Assembly (NCBI GenBank): GCA_900544635.1
Contig: UQVV01000060.1
Coordinates: 1-9,209 of the forward strand
Direction: 5' to 3'
DNA: 9,209 bases
Origin: an uncultured Cloacibacillus sp.
Lineage (GTDB): Bacteria > Synergistota > Synergistia > Synergistales > Synergistaceae
The notes beneath the pieces are model-generated. The model made no database searches. It had not been told where the DNA came from and was given only the letters and a program-made list of their open reading frames with translations. Positions 6,043 through 9,209 of this stretch are shown piece by piece; positions within the stretch are counted from its first letter, which is position 1; every line of letters starts with the position of its first letter. Both the position numbers and the translations under genes were made by a program.

Positions 6043-7920
6043 CTATCCCTCCTTCACCGCGTGGAACGGGCAGGCCGTCACGCAGGCTCCGCATTTGATG
6101 CATTTGTCCCTGTCTATGACGAAGGGCTTCTTTATCTCTCCGCTGATCGCGCCGACGGGGCATCCGCGCGCGCACTTCGAGCAGCCCTTGCAGAGCTCGG
6201 GGTCTATGCTGAAGCTCTTGAGCTTCGCGCAGGCTCCGACGGGGCAGTATTTTTTATAGATGTGCGCCTCGTACTCTTCGCGGAAGTTCTTTATCGTACT
6301 GACGACGGGCAGGGCCGCGGTCTTTCCGAGGCCGCAGAGCGCCGTGTGCGAAATCATGTCCGCGAGCTCGAGCAGCAGCTCGATGTCGCCGTCGCGGCCT
6401 TCGCCCGCGACTATGCGCTCGAGTATCGCTAGCATCTGCTTCGTGCCGCCGCGGCAGGGGACGCACTTTCCGCAGGATTCGTTCTGCGTGAAGTTCATGA
6501 AGAAGCGCGCTACTTCGACCATGCACGTCCTGCTGTCCATTACGACGAGGCCGCCCGAGCCTATCATCGCGCCCGCGGCAGAAAGCGAGTCGAAGTCGAG
6601 CGGGAGGTCAAGGTCTTTCTCCGTGAGGCAGCCGCCGGAGGGGCCGCCTATCTGGACGGCCTTGAAGTCCGCGCCGCCTCTCATGCCGCCGCCGACCTCG
6701 AATACTATCTCGCGCAGCGTCGTGCCCATCGGGACCTCAATGAGGCCCGTGTTCTCTATATTGCCGGTCAGAGCGAAGGCCTTCGTGCCGGGGCTCTTCT
6801 CCGGGCCAAGCGACTTGTACCACTCGACGCCGTTGCTGATGATGAGCGGAACGTTGGCGAAGGTCTCGACGTTGTTGAGCACCGTCGGGCGGTCGAAAAG
6901 CCCGTGCTCTACCGTGCGCGGCGGCTTGACGCGCGGCATTCCGCGCTTACCCTCTATCGACGCCGTCAGCGCGCTTCCCTCGCCGCAGACGAAAGCGCCA
7001 GCGCCGCGGTTGATGTGTATGCGGAACGAGAAGCCGCTGCCCAAGATGTCGTCGCCCAGCAGCCCGAACTCCTCGGCCTGCGCTATCGCGGTGCGAAGGC
7101 GCGAGACCGCCATAGGATACTCCGCGCGCACGTAGATGTATCCTTCAGACGCGCCGCAGGCGAGCCCCGCTATCATCATGCCTTCGAGCATTTTGTGCGG
7201 GTCGCCCTCCATGATAGAGCGGTCCATGAACGCGCCGGGGTCGCCCTCGTCGCCGTTGCAGACGATGTATTTCGGCGTCGTCTTCTGCGCGCGCACCTGG
7301 CTCCACTTGCGTCCCGTCGGGAACCCGCCGCCGCCGCGCCCGCGAAGATTCGAGTCCGAAATCATCTGCACGATCTCCTCGCCTGTCATATCGAACAGCG
7401 CGCGCTCGAAGGCGCTGTAGCCGCCTATTCCGAGATATTCCTTGATCGAGGTCGCGTCTATATGGCCGCAGTGCTCCAGCACGTGGCGCGTCTGCTTCTT
7501 ATAAAACGGGATTTCTTCCTGCTTTTTGAAAACCTCGCCGTGCTTCGTATAGGCGAGGCGCTCTATATGTTCGCCGCCGATTATGGTCTTTTCGACGATC
7601 TCCTCGCAGTCGCCGGGCTTCACCTTGACGTAGAGCCAGCCCTGCGGCTCGATGCGGACGAGCGGCCCCATCTCGCAGAAGCCGTGGCATCCGGATTTTT
7701 TGAGGCCGACGGAATCATCGTGCGGCTCCTCGGCGAGCTCGACCTCGACTTTCAGGCCGCGCTCCGTCATTATTTTCTTGAGTTCCTCGTAAATCACGAG
7801 CGAGCCGCTGGAAATGCAGCCCGTACCGGCGCAGATGAGGATTTTCTTCTTTTCCCCGGCGAGGCTCGCCGCGTACTCTTCTCTCAGCTTTCGAAGCTCT
7901 TCGCGCGTTTTGATAATCAT
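6043..7920 (-). CDS. hydB: NAD(P)-linked hydrogenase flavoprotein subunit HydB (NuoF/HndC-like)
   Basis: This 625-residue subunit carries FMN and the nicotinamide-nucleotide site. Domains in order are: a thioredoxin-like [2Fe-2S] domain (C30, C35, C78, C82); the NuoF-type FMN/NADH domain with LRGRGGGGFPTGRKW (192-206), CNGDEGDPGAFMDR (221-234) and GAGAFVCGEG (306-315); the N3-type [4Fe-4S] site (C483, C486, C489, C529); and a C-terminal ferredoxin domain with two [4Fe-4S] motifs (C577/580/583/587 and C607/610/613/617). H553, C559 and C564 may form another metal site (inference). This layout is that of HydB in trimeric, often electron-bifurcating hydrogenases and of HndC. At position 315 there is Gly where E. 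coli NuoF has Glu183. The gene starts one base after the hydC stop, with AAGGAG seven bases upstream. Confidence 0.96.
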   Translation of the reverse strand: MIIKTREELRKLREEYAASLAGEKKKILICAGTGCISSGSLVIYEELKKIMTERGLKVEVELAEEPHDDSVGLKKSGCHGFCEMGPLVRIEPQGWLYVKVKPGDCEEIVEKTIIGGEHIERLAYTKHGEVFKKQEEIPFYKKQTRHVLEHCGHIDATSIKEYLGIGGYSAFERALFDMTGEEIVQMISDSNLRGRGGGGFPTGRKWSQVRAQKTTPKYIVCNGDEGDPGAFMDRSIMEGDPHKMLEGMMIAGLACGASEGYIYVRAEYPMAVSRLRTAIAQAEEFGLLGDDILGSGFSFRIHINRGAGAFVCGEGSALTASIEGKRGMPRVKPPRTVEHGLFDRPTVLNNVETFANVPLIISNGVEWYKSLGPEKSPGTKAFALTGNIENTGLIEVPMGTTLREIVFEVGGGMRGGADFKAVQIGGPSGGCLTEKDLDLPLDFDSLSAAGAMIGSGGLVVMDSRTCMVEVARFFMNFTQNESCGKCVPCRGGTKQMLAILERIVAGEGRDGDIELLLELADMISHTALCGLGKTAALPVVSTIKNFREEYEAHIYKKYCPVGACAKLKSFSIDPELCKGCSKCARGCPVGAISGEIKKPFVIDRDKCIKCGACVTACPFHAVKEG

Positions 7921-7921
7921 A

Positions 7922-8401
7922 TTAAAGCTCCTTCCTGAGAGCCGCGACCAGCTCCGCCGCCTTGTCCGGCGTCATCGCGGGATGCACCTCGTCGTTGACC
8001 GTGAGCACCGGCGCGAGGCCGCAGGCTCCGAGGCACGAGACCGTCTCAACCGTGAAGCCGAGGTCGTCGGTCGTCACCTTCTTGTCCGTCAGGCCGAGCT
8101 CCGCGCGGACCCGCTCGAGAATCGGGATGGAGCCGCGCACGTGGCACGCCGTCCCGTCGCAGACCTTGATGACGAACTTCCCCTTCGGATTAAGGGAAAA
8201 ATTCTCATAGAAAGTCGCGACGCTGTAAATGCGCGCCTCGGGCATCCCGAGCTTCTTCGAAAGGTAGGGAAAGATCTCGCGCGGCAGATAGCGGTAATGC
8301 TCCTGAATCTCCTGGAGTATCGCGATGACCGCCGTCGCCTGCGCGCCGTGCCCTTCGACTATCTTATCGACGAGCGCGTAGTCAAAATTCTCCGTCACCA
8401 T
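7922..8401 (-). CDS. hydC: Hydrogenase [2Fe-2S] subunit HydC (NuoE/HndA-like)
   Basis: This 159-residue subunit has the NuoE architecture: an N-terminal helical part (about 1-70) ending in RIYSVATFYENFS, then a thioredoxin-like [2Fe-2S] domain with C81 and C86 (CDGTAC) and C123 and C127 (CLGAC). In trimeric hydrogenases this subunit docks on HydB next to FMN. Two ATG codons stand two codons apart (8407 and 8401). I prefer 8401 because GAGG lies seven bases before it, whereas the same site is only one base from 8407. It is the first gene of the hyd operon, about 108 bases downstream of rex on the same strand, and it lies one base before hydB. Confidence 0.94.
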   Translation of the reverse strand: MVTENFDYALVDKIVEGHGAQATAVIAILQEIQEHYRYLPREIFPYLSKKLGMPEARIYSVATFYENFSLNPKGKFVIKVCDGTACHVRGSIPILERVRAELGLTDKKVTTDDLGFTVETVSCLGACGLAPVLTVNDEVHPAMTPDKAAELVAALRKEL

Positions 8402-8408
8402 ACACATC

Positions 8409-8412
8409 CCTC
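8409..8412 (-). promoter_or_regulatory. Shine-Dalgarno site that sets the hydC start
   Basis: GAGG within AGAGAGGG on the minus strand lies seven bases before the ATG at 8401 but only one base before the ATG at 8407, so the downstream ATG is favoured. Confidence 0.6.
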
Positions 8413-8424
8413 TCTTTGGTTATC

Positions 8425-8468
8425 CGGCTGAAAGCCGCCTTTGCGGCGCGGCCCCACGGCGCGCCGCA
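8425..8468 (-). promoter_or_regulatory. Structured leader upstream of hydC with alternative hairpins
   Basis: In the rex-hydC gap a perfect 9-bp GC-rich hairpin (8460-8468 with 8442-8450) is followed by a 5-bp hairpin (8433-8437 with 8425-8429). The segment between them can instead pair as GCCGC/GCGGC (8443-8447 with 8434-8438), which excludes both. No U-run follows, so it is not a plain terminator. It could stabilise the 5' end of the hyd mRNA or control translation; the function is inferred only. Confidence 0.4.
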
Positions 8469-8472
8469 GAAT

Positions 8473-8478
8473 ATTGTA
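8473..8478 (-). promoter_or_regulatory. Possible -10 box of the hydCBA operon
   Basis: TACAAT (five of six matches) on the minus strand, with no convincing -35 at 16-18 bases. Transcription would start near 8466, which would put the 9-bp hairpin at the very 5' end of the mRNA. The operon may also be read through from rex. Confidence 0.3.
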
Positions 8479-8489
8479 ATGGCAAAATG

Positions 8490-8508
8490 CGGAAGTATTA
8501 CGCTTCCG
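8490..8508 (-). terminator. Weak hairpin just after rex
   Basis: CGGAAG/CTTCCG forms a 6-bp stem with a 7-base loop one base past the rex stop codon. On the minus strand it is followed by CATTTTG, a short T-run. It may be a leaky terminator that lets some rex transcripts enter hydCBA. Confidence 0.4.
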
Positions 8509-8509
8509 T

Positions 8510-9163
8510 TTATTTTTTATTCATCTGGCACAGGCGGCTGGACAATGCCGCAAACGACGCCGCCAAGTTCTCGTTGGAGACGATGACGCCATCCGGTACG
8601 GACAGGTGCACTGGCGCGAAATTCCACACGGCGAGGATGCCGCCCGCCACCATGGCGTCACAGGTGCTCTGCGCAGCCTCCGCAGGAACGGTTATGATGC
8701 CTATATGCACGCCGAGCCGCGCGCATAACTCAGAAATGCGCGAAGCGTCGAAAATCTCCTTCCCCGCCACCGTCGTGCCGACTACATCGCGCGACGTGTC
8801 GAACCCGGCGATGACGGCGAGTCCGTACCTGCTGAAATTCTTATACGAAAGCAAAGCCCGGCCGAGATTTCCTACGCCGGCGACAACCGCCTCGTGCGCG
8901 TTGTTGCAGCCGAGAAACTCCGACATGTCGTCTATAAGGCCGTCCAGCGCGAAGCCGATGCGCGGGTTCCCGTCAACGCTCGACACGGAGGCGAGATCCT
9001 TCCTCACCTGCACCGGATGAAGCCCCAGCTCGGAGGCGATGAAAGCCGCGGATACATGGCTCCTGCCCTCCGCTTTTATTTTTTTCAATAATTCAAGGTA
9101 AACAGGCATACGCTGAAGAGACTGCCTAGATATGCTGAAAGGTTTGGCTTCGCTCGACGTCAT
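8510..9163 (-). CDS. rex: Redox-sensing transcriptional repressor Rex
   Basis: This 217-residue DNA-binding protein senses the NADH/NAD+ ratio. Rex proteins typically repress fermentation and hydrogenase genes and let go when NADH binds. Visible parts are: the N-terminal SISRQSLQRMPVYLELL; a winged helix with HVSAAFIASELGLHPVQVRKDLA (36-58); a Rossmann domain with GVGNLG (96-101) and the adenosine-binding acidic residue D122 in GFDTS; and the C-terminal signature GILAVWNFAPVHL with a domain-swap helix (175-217). The length is normal for the family. The start is well fixed: an in-frame TGA lies nine bases upstream (9170-9172), and GGGAG lies nine bases before the ATG. The segment after the recognition helix (SVSSVDGNPRIGFAL) departs from the common Rex pattern. 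Its position before hydCBA suggests control of that operon. Confidence 0.95.
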   Translation of the reverse strand: MTSSEAKPFSISRQSLQRMPVYLELLKKIKAEGRSHVSAAFIASELGLHPVQVRKDLASVSSVDGNPRIGFALDGLIDDMSEFLGCNNAHEAVVAGVGNLGRALLSYKNFSRYGLAVIAGFDTSRDVVGTTVAGKEIFDASRISELCARLGVHIGIITVPAEAAQSTCDAMVAGGILAVWNFAPVHLSVPDGVIVSNENLAASFAALSSRLCQMNKK

Positions 9164-9209
9164 ACCCCTTCACTCCCCGCCATGTGATCGCCCAACTATC
9201 GATAATTAT

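Noticed and set aside
4131..6098. A 655-codon open frame on the plus strand opposite hydA and the [2Fe-2S] gene.
   Set aside because: The translation is Arg/Ala/Val-rich with no recognisable motif. It arises because GC-rich codon choice in hydA leaves few stops on the opposite strand; hydA itself has every family motif.
6904..7938. A 344-codon open frame on the plus strand opposite hydB.
   Set aside because: An antisense shadow of the GC-rich hydB codons, with no ribosome site or motif.
8470..8487. A Rex operator in the rex-hydC gap.
   Set aside because: Only one half-site (TTACAA on the minus strand) fits; the other half matches poorly, so no operator is called.
9184..9209. A rex promoter or palindromic operator around TATCGATA at the right edge.
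   Set aside because: The near-palindrome is short and AT-rich and is cut off by the window end. No -35 and -10 pair can be assessed.

Overview
The window is GC-rich and almost fully coding. It looks like the chromosome of a strictly anaerobic, fermentative bacterium. The lead evidence is a Rex redox sensor next to a trimeric NAD(P)-linked [FeFe]-hydrogenase, with clean Shine-Dalgarno (SD) sites throughout. A Synergistota-like or high-GC clostridial host would fit, but that is inference. No mobile element, rRNA, tRNA or CRISPR array is visible.

Left part (23-2630, minus strand): a codBA operon for cytosine salvage. A strong promoter (perfect TATAAT) drives codB (cytosine permease), followed 26 nt later by codA (cytosine deaminase). 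All metal and catalytic positions of E. coli CodA are present at a constant offset.

Middle (2702-4080, plus strand): two genes that look singly transcribed. The first encodes a small FMN-binding split-barrel (pyridoxamine-phosphate-oxidase-like) protein and ends at a clear intrinsic terminator. The second encodes a DUF4241-type protein of unknown function behind an extended -10 promoter. It ends at a 12-bp hairpin that also lies between it and the convergent hydrogenase operon.

Right part (4092-9163, minus strand): rex, then hydC (NuoE-like), hydB (NuoF-like), hydA ([FeFe]-hydrogenase catalytic subunit) and a stand-alone thioredoxin-like [2Fe-2S] protein. The four hyd genes are separated by 1, 4 and 0 nt, each with its own SD, so they form one tight operon. 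Electrons would pass between NAD(P)H, the HydB flavin, the HydC/HydB/HydA Fe-S chain and the H-cluster, probably together with ferredoxin. Rex presumably tunes expression to the NADH/NAD+ ratio. The hydEFG maturases are not in the window.

The most notable details are: (i) hydA and the small [2Fe-2S] gene are in the same frame, separated by a single TAA placed directly before an ATG with a good SD, so a domain fused in some HydA proteins appears split by one stop codon; (ii) HydB has Gly at the position equivalent to E. coli NuoF Glu183, a known determinant of NADH over NADPH preference; (iii) Rex has an unusual segment after its recognition helix and no canonical Rex operator was found; (iv) the hydC leader contains three mutually exclusive hairpins. 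No clearly new multi-gene system was found.
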